Assembly: GCA_028873095.1 (NCBI GenBank) | Contig: JAGWMU010000007.1 | Location: 1-36,809, forward strand | Direction: 5' to 3' | Origin: Pseudomonadota bacterium | GTDB lineage: Bacteria > Pseudomonadota > Gammaproteobacteria > Xanthomonadales > Rhodanobacteraceae | DNA: 36,809 bases | Shown here: positions 9,239 to 17,058 of the stretch, piece by piece | Layout of the letters: each line of letters starts with the position of its first letter | How positions within the stretch are numbered: the stretch's first letter is position 1 | Notes under the pieces: model-generated | Told to the model about the DNA's origin: nothing | The model's database searches: none | What the model saw: the letters and a program-made list of their open reading frames with translations, nothing else | Made by a program: the position numbers and the translations under genes

Positions 9239-10615
9239 ATGACTGACCTCCAGGAGCATCCGGACCACCTCCGGCGCAGCCTGTCCAACCGGCACCTGCA
9301 GCTGATCGCCATCGGCGGCGCGATCGGCACCGGCCTGTTCATGGGTTCGGGCAAGACGATCAGCCTGGCCGGGCCGTCGATCGTGCTGGTCTACCTGATC
9401 ATCGGCGTGATGCTGTTCTTCGTGATGCGGGCGATGGGCGAGCTGCTGCTGTCCAACCTCTCGTACAAGTCGTTCATCGATTTCTCCACCGACCTGCTCG
9501 GGCCGTGGGCGGGTTTCTTCTGCGGCTGGACCTACTGGTTCTGCTGGATCATCACCGCGATCGCCGACGTGATCGCGATCGCCTCCTACGCGCAGTTCTG
9601 GTTTCCGGGACTGGCGCCGTGGATACCGGCGCTGCTGTGCGTGCTGTTGCTGCTCAGCCTCAACCTGGTCACGGTGAAGCTGTTCGGCGAGATGGAGTTC
9701 TGGTTCGCGCTGATCAAGATCGTCGCCATCTGCGCGCTGGTCGTGACCGGCTTCGCCCTGGTCGCCTGGGGTTTTCGTTCGCCCGCGGGGCATGCGGCCT
9801 CGTTCGCCAACCTGTGGAACGACGGCGGTTTCTTCCCCAAGGGCCTGGGCGGCTTCTTCGCCGGCTTCCAGATCGCGGTGTTCGCCTTCGTCGGCATCGA
9901 GCTGGTCGGCACCACCGCCGCCGAGACGGCCGACCCGGAGCGCAACCTGCCGAAGGCGGTCAATTCGATTCCGGTGCGCATCATCATCTTCTACGTGCTG
10001 GCGCTGGTCGCGATCATGGTCGTGACGCCGTGGCGCATGGTGGCGCCGGGCAAGAGCCCGTTCGTGCAGCTGTTCGTGCTGGCCGGCATCCCGGCCGCCG
10101 CCAGCCTGATCAATTTCGTGGTGCTGACCTCGGCCACCTCCTCGGCGAACAGCGGCATCTTCTCCACCAGCCGCATGCTCTACGGCCTGGCCGACGAGGG
10201 CCACGCGCCGAAGACGTTCGCGCGGTTGTCGCGCGCCGCGGTGCCGTCGCTGGGGCTGCTGTTCTCCTGCTTCTGCCTGCTGCTGGGGGCGGCGCTGATC
10301 TACCTGATCCCCAACCTGGTCACCGCCTTCACCCTGGTCACCACGCTGGCCGCGGTGCTTTTCATGTTCGTGTGGTCGCTGATCCTGTGCGCCTACATCG
10401 CCTACCGCCGCCAGCGCCCGCAGCTGCACCTGGCGTCGAAGTACAGGATGCCCGGCGGCGTCTTCATGTGCTGGGTGTGCCTGGCCTTCTTCGTGTTCGT
10501 GCTTGGCCTGCTGGCGCTGCAGCCCGATACCCGCGAGGCGCTGCTGGCCAGCCCCGCGTGGTTCGTGCTGCTGGCGCTGGGCTATGCCTGGAAGGGGCGC
10601 CGGGGCCGGCGCTGA
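9239..10615 (+). CDS. APC family amino acid permease (CycA/AroP-like)
   Basis: RRSLSNRHLQLIAIGGAIGTGLFMGSGKTISLAGPS; FVGIELVGTTAAETADPERNLPKAVNSIPVRI; about 12 hydrophobic segments. Confidence 0.93.
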   Translation: MTDLQEHPDHLRRSLSNRHLQLIAIGGAIGTGLFMGSGKTISLAGPSIVLVYLIIGVMLFFVMRAMGELLLSNLSYKSFIDFSTDLLGPWAGFFCGWTYWFCWIITAIADVIAIASYAQFWFPGLAPWIPALLCVLLLLSLNLVTVKLFGEMEFWFALIKIVAICALVVTGFALVAWGFRSPAGHAASFANLWNDGGFFPKGLGGFFAGFQIAVFAFVGIELVGTTAAETADPERNLPKAVNSIPVRIIIFYVLALVAIMVVTPWRMVAPGKSPFVQLFVLAGIPAAASLINFVVLTSATSSANSGIFSTSRMLYGLADEGHAPKTFARLSRAAVPSLGLLFSCFCLLLGAALIYLIPNLVTAFTLVTTLAAVLFMFVWSLILCAYIAYRRQRPQLHLASKYRMPGGVFMCWVCLAFFVFVLGLLALQPDTREALLASPAWFVLLALGYAWKGRRGRR

Positions 10616-10638
10616 CCGAACGACACGCGCCTGCCCGC

Positions 10639-10715
10639 GCAGGAGCGCACCCTGTGCGCGCAAGCATTTGTCACGGTTGCCGGAAAGAGCTTTCGCGCAC
10701 AGGGTGCGCTCCTAC
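10639..10715. repeat. Palindromic repeat, GTAGGAGCGCACCCTGTGCGCG family, copy 2 (intergenic)
   Basis: gcaggagcgcaccctgtgcgcgcaag...ctttcgcgcacagggtgcgctcctac; long hairpin between permease and zinc-finger gene. Confidence 0.85.
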
Positions 10716-10878
10716 AGAGCCGGGTCGTTCGGGCGCACGGCATCGGGCGCGGGCAATCCGCCGCCCGGGCAACGGGCCGGCCGCGCCGGGGAGGCGTGAG
10801 GGCGCGAGGTCGCCGCGGGTTCAGCGCGGCGGCGTTATGCTTGCGGGCAACTTCCGATCGGCACGTGCGGAGACTTCC

Positions 10879-11145
10879 ATGGCAACCGGTTGGGCCGGCG
10901 ACGGCGCGGTGCAGGACCAGATCGACGCCACCGTCAGCGATGCGGTCACCCGGGCCCGGCGGCAACTGCGGCAGGGGCCGGGCCTGACCCGTTGCGAGGA
11001 ATGCGATGCGGCGATCCCCGCGGCGCGGCGCAAGGCGGTGCCGGGCGTGCGCCTGTGCGTGACCTGCCAGCAGGCGCACGACGAGCGCCAGCGCGGCGCC
11101 GGCATCTACAACCGGCGCGGCAGCAAGGACAGCCAACTGCGCTGA
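10879..11145 (+). CDS. DksA/TraR family C4-type zinc-finger protein (YbiI-like)
   Basis: CEECDAAIPAARRKAVPGVRLCVTCQQAHDER: C4 zinc finger of short DksA/TraR proteins. Confidence 0.85.
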   Translation: MATGWAGDGAVQDQIDATVSDAVTRARRQLRQGPGLTRCEECDAAIPAARRKAVPGVRLCVTCQQAHDERQRGAGIYNRRGSKDSQLR

Positions 11146-11595
11146 GCGGCGACGCGGATCTCGCGCGCCGGTCGAGCGCGCGACCGGCGGCTGTTTCGCC
11201 GGCTCGGCCGCTAGGCCGGGCAGGCAAACTTTCCCGTTCTCCATGACGGGCCGGCCCGGCGGCTGCCGCGTCTCCCGCCGCGGCCGATCGCGCCGGCCGG
11301 GGGATCCGCCGGCCACCGCGCGGGGTTCGCTGCGGCTTGCGGCCGGGCATTTCGGCAAAAAAAGGCCCTTCAGAAATCCCGCCGGCGGCCGAAGTAATGA
11401 GCAGATCCCCCAGAACCGGAGAGTCCCAACGGCATCCAGCGCACCCACTTTCCCCTCCGCGGCCGTATGCCAGCCGGTTTTGAGGGATCTGCCCAAGCGC
11501 ATTCCGGTGCGCGCGAGCATCGGCGGCGTCGACCCCGGGGGTCGGCCCGAGGTTCGCGCGACGCCGGATCGCACTGGCTCCAAGGAAACACGCAT

Positions 11596-11973
11596 ATGAA
11601 ACCTGACCAGCATCAGCAGTGGAGGGTACCGACCAACCAGGTCGACTGGGACGATCCGCACCTGGGGTCGCTGCTGCAGAAGACCGAAGGCTGGCAGCTC
11701 GACAATCGCGGCTGCTACCCGCCGCAGCGCGTCCAGATTCACCTCGGCTGGGGGGCCGGCATCTGCCGGTCGGCCGTGCTGGTGTGGGAGCACGAGGACG
11801 TGATGGTCTTCAAGACCGATTTCCCGATCAGTCCCGGCGAGCATGTGCGTGTGGACAAGCCTTGCGGCAACGGTTTCCGCACCCTGTGGGGCGTGGTCGC
11901 CGAGAGCCGGGCCGGCCATCGCGCCGGCGATGTGGAAAACAGCGTCCACCTGCATTGGCTGAGCATGGTCTGA
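11596..11973 (+). CDS. Hypothetical protein (MKPDQHQQWRVPTNQVDWDDPHLGSLLQKTEGWQLDNRGCYPPQRVQIHLGW...)
   Basis: SD-like aaggaa before ATG 11596; balanced composition; possible small beta-barrel but no firm family. Confidence 0.6.
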   Translation: MKPDQHQQWRVPTNQVDWDDPHLGSLLQKTEGWQLDNRGCYPPQRVQIHLGWGAGICRSAVLVWEHEDVMVFKTDFPISPGEHVRVDKPCGNGFRTLWGVVAESRAGHRAGDVENSVHLHWLSMV

Positions 11974-12194
11974 TTCCGCCTGCCTATGCGCGCCGATGTC
12001 CGGCGGGTTCCCGGAACGTTCACTCCGACTCGCTCCCGGCGGGAGGGGGCTTCAAGCATGTCGCGCGGGAACGCAGGGTCCGCGTTTGCGCTGCCGGCGC
12101 CCCTCTTTTGGCCGGCGCCGGTTTGGCGTAACGTGTGCGGCATCGGGTGGGGCTGCCTGATCCATCGTCAGGCAGACCAGGGAAGGGGGCGTCC

Positions 12195-12794
12195 ATGGGG
12201 TCGTACATCGGTTCAATGCCATCGACCGGAAACGGGCTTGCCGGCGGTAGCGCCTTCTTTTTCGCGGTATTGCCGGACGAACCGGCAAGAGCCGCGATCG
12301 TGCATGCCGGCGAGCGCTTTCGCGAGTTGCTGCGGCTGTCCCGGTCCCCGCTCGAGACCGATCGGCTGCACCTGATGCTCAGCCCGCCGGGCCAGCCGCA
12401 AAAGCTGTGGCAATCGCTGGAAAGCACCTTGGTGGAGGCCGCCGACAGCGTCCGCGCACCGTGTTTCGAGTTCGCACTGGATTCGGTGATGCGGCTCAGC
12501 GCCAGGGAAGGTCAGCACCCGCTGGTGCTGTGCGCCGACGATCCCAGCGCCGCAGCGGCATTGAAGCTGCGCAAGGCGATCGCGGAAGCCCAGCGGCGCG
12601 TCGGCCTGGTCGTTCCGGCGGTTTCCCTCTACCTGCCGCACATCGTGCTGCTGCACGGCCAGTCGATCGACGCGATCCACGAATCCATCCCGCCGATCAG
12701 CTGGACGGTGCGCGAGTTCGCCCTGATCCGCTGCTTCTTCGGCCGGTCCCGCTACGAGGTTGCCCGGCGCTGGGCGCTCGACATGCCGTGCTGA
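12195..12794 (+). CDS. 2'-5' RNA ligase / ThpR-like 2H phosphoesterase family protein with altered HxT motifs
   Basis: FFFAVLPDEPARAAI..., DRLHLMLSPPGQ, YLPHIVLLHG, VREFALIRCFFGRSRYEVARRWAL matches LigT/ThpR layout. Confidence 0.75.
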   Translation: MGSYIGSMPSTGNGLAGGSAFFFAVLPDEPARAAIVHAGERFRELLRLSRSPLETDRLHLMLSPPGQPQKLWQSLESTLVEAADSVRAPCFEFALDSVMRLSAREGQHPLVLCADDPSAAAALKLRKAIAEAQRRVGLVVPAVSLYLPHIVLLHGQSIDAIHESIPPISWTVREFALIRCFFGRSRYEVARRWALDMPC

Positions 12795-12934
12795 TCGCCG
12801 GCGCCGCGCACGGGCGGCAAGGGGTCGACGCAGTGGCGCGAATGTCCGATCCTTGGCTGGCGCCCGCCGGTCGCGGCAACGGCGCGGCCGGCCATCCGGC
12901 GGGCGCATGGCGGTTCAAGCGAGGAACGTGACGG

Positions 12935-13870
12935 ATGCGGATTCTGGTACTGGGTGCCGGCGGCACCGGCGGTTATTTCGGTGGCCGGCTGGCACAGGCG
13001 GCGGTCGACGTGACGTTTCTGGTGCGGCCGGCGCGGGCTGCGCAACTGGCGGCCGAAGGCCTGGTGCTCCGCAGCCCGCTGGGCGATGCGCGGCTGCCGG
13101 TGCGCCATCTGGTCGCCGCCCAACTGGCCGCGGCGGCGGCCGCCGAACCGTTCGATCTGGTGCTGCTGAGCTGCAAGGCCTACGACCTGGACAGCTCGAT
13201 CGAGGCGATCGCGCCGGCGGTGGGCGGGCACACCGCGGTGTTGCCGATCCTCAACGGGCTGCGCCATTTCGAGGCGCTCGACCGGCGCTTCGGCGCGGAG
13301 CGGGTGCTCGGCGGGCTGTGTTTCATCAGCGCCGCCAAGAGCGCCGGGGGCGAGGTGCTGCACATGGGCCGGCCGGCCTCGATCACGTTCGGCGAGCGCG
13401 ACGGCGAAGTGCACAGCGCGCGGTGCCGGGCGATCGCCGCCGACTTCGCCCGGGCCGGCGTGGAGCACAAACATTCCGCGCGGATCCTCGAGGATCTGTG
13501 GATCAAGTACAGCTACCTCACCGTGCTGGCCGCGGCCACCTGCCTGATGCGCGCCAGCGTGGGCACGATCGTGGCCGCCGACGGGCGCGACTTCATCGGG
13601 CGGCTGTATGCCGAATGCGTGGCCGTGGCGGCCGCCGCCGGCTGGCCGGTTCCCGCGCCGGCGCAGGACGATGCGCTGGGCATGCTGACCCGGGAGGGTT
13701 CGCCGGTGACCGCATCGATGCTGCGCGACCTCGAGTCGGGCCAGCGCATCGAAGGCCAGCACATCGTGGGCGACATGCTGCGGCGCGCGCGCGCCGCCGG
13801 CCAGGATGCCCCGCTGCTGTCGATCGCCCTGTGCCATCTGCAGGCGTACGAGCTGCGGCGCCTGGGCTGA
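12935..13870 (+). CDS. panE: 2-dehydropantoate 2-reductase (ketopantoate reductase)
   Basis: MRILVLGAGGTGGYFGGRLAQAAVDVTFLVRP; VLLSCKAYDL; NGLRHFEAL; LEDLWIKYSYL; EGQHIVGDMLRRAR. Confidence 0.92.
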   Translation: MRILVLGAGGTGGYFGGRLAQAAVDVTFLVRPARAAQLAAEGLVLRSPLGDARLPVRHLVAAQLAAAAAAEPFDLVLLSCKAYDLDSSIEAIAPAVGGHTAVLPILNGLRHFEALDRRFGAERVLGGLCFISAAKSAGGEVLHMGRPASITFGERDGEVHSARCRAIAADFARAGVEHKHSARILEDLWIKYSYLTVLAAATCLMRASVGTIVAADGRDFIGRLYAECVAVAAAAGWPVPAPAQDDALGMLTREGSPVTASMLRDLESGQRIEGQHIVGDMLRRARAAGQDAPLLSIALCHLQAYELRRLG

Positions 13871-13954
13871 GCGCGGGCGCCTCGCGTTCGGAGGCGGCAT
13901 GTGACCGCGGTCAACTTCGCCGCGCGCGAATCGGCCGCTGATCGGGGAAATCCT

Positions 13955-13964
13955 ACCGTTTGTC
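13955..13964 (+). promoter_or_regulatory. Candidate AlgR-type binding site upstream of fimT
   Basis: ACCGTTTGTC, one mismatch from the Pseudomonas AlgR core ACCGTTCGTC, 66 bp before the fimT start codon. Confidence 0.35.
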
Positions 13965-14029
13965 GGCCGGGTGCTGGCGGGCGGGGGGCGAATGGGTACA
14001 GTGCGCACAGGGGTATCAGGGAGAATTCC

Positions 14030-14704
14030 ATGCAGGTCATGTCGTGTCGGCGGGGCGCTCCGCTGATGGAAGCGCCGAACTCCGCGGAGCTGAGCGATCG
14101 ATCGCCTGGCCGCGGTGCCCGCCTGCCACGGTCCGGGGCGGCGACCGCAAGGCGTCGCGGGCGAGGCTTCACCCTGGTCGAGCTGATGATCACCATGGCG
14201 GTGGCGCTGGTGCTGATCATGATCGCCGTGCCCAGCTTCAAGACCATGACCCTTTCCAACAAGCTCACCACCACCGCCAACGACCTGGTCGGCGCGATCA
14301 ACGTCGCGCGGATGGAGGCGATCAAGACCAACTCCAATACCCAGCTGTGCAGCGATTCGTCCGCCAGCAACACCACCGGCACGAGCGACACGCTGGGCAA
14401 CGCATGCAATGCCAGCACGCAGGTCGGGGCGGTGTATGCGCTGATCGGCGGCACCACGCCCACAGCCCAGCTGGTGCGGGCTCCCGTCGTCGGCATCGTG
14501 ACGCCGCTGCAGCTCAGCGGCAGCATCACGGCGCTGCGCTACAACGGGCAGGGGCTGGCAGAGGCTGTCGGCACGACGACCCCCTATACCGGTCTGGTTG
14601 CCGACATCTATACCAGTTCGATCAGCACCGACAATCATCGCTGCATCCGCATGACCGCCGGCTCGATCATCGTCACCAGCACCAGCACGGGAACGTGCCC
14701 ATGA
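14030..14704 (+). CDS. fimT: Type IV pilus minor pilin, FimT/FimU/GspH-like
   Basis: RRRGRGFTLVELMITMAVALVLIMIAVPSFKTM class III prepilin motif; first gene of minor pilin operon; SD agggag before ATG. Confidence 0.88.
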   Translation: MQVMSCRRGAPLMEAPNSAELSDRSPGRGARLPRSGAATARRRGRGFTLVELMITMAVALVLIMIAVPSFKTMTLSNKLTTTANDLVGAINVARMEAIKTNSNTQLCSDSSASNTTGTSDTLGNACNASTQVGAVYALIGGTTPTAQLVRAPVVGIVTPLQLSGSITALRYNGQGLAEAVGTTTPYTGLVADIYTSSISTDNHRCIRMTAGSIIVTSTSTGTCP

Positions 14705-15294
14705 TGAACACTCTCTTCTCCGCCATCACCGCCGTTCCGGCAGGCACGGTCAGAACCTCGCCGAAGTCGGCCGAACAGACGCATGCGGCGTCGGCAATGC
14801 ATGTGTCGATAGTGCCCGGTCCATCGTCACGGCCCATGCGCAACCGGCGCAAGGCGCAGTCCGGCGTCGGCCTGATCGAGGTGCTGGTGGCGGTGCTGGT
14901 GCTGTCGATCGGCTTTCTGGGCGTCGCCGCGCTGCAGGCCATGTCGCTGTCCACCAACAACGGCGCGATGGAGCGCAGCATGGCCACGATTGCCAGTTAT
15001 TCGATCATGGACGCGATGCGGGCCGACATCGCCAATGCCGGGACCACAGCCTACAACACCACGGTCAAGGGCAACGCGTGCCCGACGACGACGACGACCC
15101 TGGCCGAGACCCAGCTCAACCTGTGGTGCAACCAGCTGGCCAAGACCCTTGGTGCGTCGGCGACCACCCAGGGCACGATTGACTGCCAGGGTGCGAACCC
15201 CGTCAACTGCAAAGTCACCATCGCCTTCGACGACAGCCGGTCCGGCATGGGCGGCAGCAGCAACCAGAAGATCGTCACCCAGGGCATGCTATGA
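14701..15294 (+). CDS. pilV: Type IV pilus modification protein PilV
   Basis: KAQSGVGLIEVLVAVLVLSIGFLGVAALQAMSL; ATGA overlap with fimT; alternative internal start at MRNRRKAQSG. Confidence 0.88.
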   Translation: MMNTLFSAITAVPAGTVRTSPKSAEQTHAASAMHVSIVPGPSSRPMRNRRKAQSGVGLIEVLVAVLVLSIGFLGVAALQAMSLSTNNGAMERSMATIASYSIMDAMRADIANAGTTAYNTTVKGNACPTTTTTLAETQLNLWCNQLAKTLGASATTQGTIDCQGANPVNCKVTIAFDDSRSGMGGSSNQKIVTQGML

Positions 15295-16346
15295 GCGACC
15301 ATCCCGTGAATCGCAGCGGTTCGGCCCGGCGCCGGTGTCGGCGCGCGCATGGCTTCACCCTGATCGAGCTGATGGTGGCCATGCTGCTGGGCCTGATCGT
15401 GATTGCCGGCGTGGTCAGCGTATTCCTGGCCGGCCAGCAGTCCTACCGCACCAACCAGGCGCTGGGCGACGTGCAGGACGGTTCGCGCATCGCCTTCGAG
15501 ATGATGGCGCGCGACATCCGCAATGCCGGGCTCACCGGTTGCAACAACAACGGGCGCATCGCCAATGTGCTCAACCCGGTGGCGGGCAGCGGCTGGTGGA
15601 CCAACCTGGGCGTGGCCGTGCAGGGCTACGATAATACGCAGATCGATCCGGCGATCGCCTTCGGCACCACGTCGTCGCCGGTGACGCGGGTGACCAATAC
15701 CGACTCGCTACAGCTCATCGGCGCGGCCGATTCGGGTTTGAGCGTGGCCCCTTCTCCTGCCGTGACCGCCGCCAATTTCAAGCTCAACGATCCGACGACG
15801 GACCTGGTGAAGGGCGACATCATCATCATATGCGATCCCGACCACGCCGCCATCGCCCAGATCACCGATTACAAGAGTACCAACGTCACGGTCGTGCACA
15901 ATACGGGGTCCCTTACGCCGGGCAACTGCTCCAAGGGTCTGGGCTACCCCACCGACTGCACCAGCACCAACGGCAACACTTATCAGTTCGGGGCCAACTC
16001 GCAGGTTTTCAAACTGGCCGCAACCGACTGGTTCATCGGCAACAGCGCCAATGCCGCCAGCGGCAGATCGCTGTATCGCATGTATCTGGTCAACAATGCC
16101 GGCACGCCCACGGCCACCGTGCAGGAAATGGTGCCCGACGTGACCGACATGCAGATCCTGTACCACCAGAGTGGAGGTACAGGATTCGTGACCGCGACGA
16201 CGATCGGCGCTGCGAACTGGACCAAGGTCGATGCCGCACAGGTCACCTTGACCGTGCAGAGCGACTTCCAGCGCGCCGGCACCGACACCAAGCCGCTGTC
16301 GCGCACGTTTACCGCCACCACCACGATTCGCAACCGGGTGAACTGA
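15291..16346 (+). CDS. pilW: Type IV pilus assembly protein PilW
   Basis: AHGFTLIELMVAMLLGLIVIAGVVSVFLAGQQSYRTNQALGDVQDGSRIAFEMMARDIRNAG; ATGA overlap with pilV. Confidence 0.93.
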   Translation: MSDHPVNRSGSARRRCRRAHGFTLIELMVAMLLGLIVIAGVVSVFLAGQQSYRTNQALGDVQDGSRIAFEMMARDIRNAGLTGCNNNGRIANVLNPVAGSGWWTNLGVAVQGYDNTQIDPAIAFGTTSSPVTRVTNTDSLQLIGAADSGLSVAPSPAVTAANFKLNDPTTDLVKGDIIIICDPDHAAIAQITDYKSTNVTVVHNTGSLTPGNCSKGLGYPTDCTSTNGNTYQFGANSQVFKLAATDWFIGNSANAASGRSLYRMYLVNNAGTPTATVQEMVPDVTDMQILYHQSGGTGFVTATTIGAANWTKVDAAQVTLTVQSDFQRAGTDTKPLSRTFTATTTIRNRVN

Positions 16347-16347
16347 G

Positions 16348-16989
16348 ATGAGCCACGAACCCGTACTCCAATGGCCGCACGCTGCAGGCCGGGACATCAC
16401 TGCCGCCGCGGCATCCGGCATCCCGCGCGCAGCGCTGCATTCCGCCCGTGCGCACCGCCAGCGTGGCGTGGCGCTGGTAGTGGCGCTGATCCTGCTGGTG
16501 GTGATCACCCTGGTCGGCCTGGCCGCCGTGCGCGGCACCATCATGCAGCAGAAGATGGCCTCCAACCTGTTCGACCAGCAGATCGCTTTCCAGAGCGCCG
16601 AGGCCGCGATGCGCGTGGCGGCGGCGCAGGTCGCCACCAACCCCGGCATCGTGGCGCGCAATTGCGCGGCCGGCGGCGTGATCTGCCTGGTCAATCCGTT
16701 CACCGATTCGAAGCTGCCGGCCGGCAGCATTCAAACGGTTACGTCAGGCCAGTTCACGACCAGCACGGTCGCCGCCAGCTCACCGCAATTCGTGGTGGAG
16801 AACATGGGCAATTTTGCCGACCCCAGTTCCAGCACGGGCTTCAACCAGAGCGCCAACGCCAAGCAGTACCAGGCCCCGGGCGCCTCGACCACGGCGATTT
16901 TTTACCGGATCACGGCCCGCAGCGGCGATCCCGCCGTGGTGGGCGACCGCGCGGTGGTCACGCTGCAGGCGATGATCAAGCAGGGTTGA
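16348..16989 (+). CDS. pilX: Type IV pilus assembly protein PilX
   Basis: RQRGVALVVALILLVVITLVGLAAVRGTIMQQKMASNLFDQQIAFQSAEAAMR: PilX N-terminal signature. Confidence 0.92.
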   Translation: MSHEPVLQWPHAAGRDITAAAASGIPRAALHSARAHRQRGVALVVALILLVVITLVGLAAVRGTIMQQKMASNLFDQQIAFQSAEAAMRVAAAQVATNPGIVARNCAAGGVICLVNPFTDSKLPAGSIQTVTSGQFTTSTVAASSPQFVVENMGNFADPSSSTGFNQSANAKQYQAPGASTTAIFYRITARSGDPAVVGDRAVVTLQAMIKQG

Positions 16990-17058
16990 GCAGCAGGCTT
17001 CGACAGTCTCGGGTGCATGGGCCTTCCCATGCCGCAGCATCTCAAGAGCGGAACCGTC

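Noticed and set aside
10639-10715. Intergenic repeat copy 2 as a dedicated regulatory RNA
   Set aside because: Belongs to the dispersed palindrome family; possible terminator role but no specific evidence of a separate RNA.
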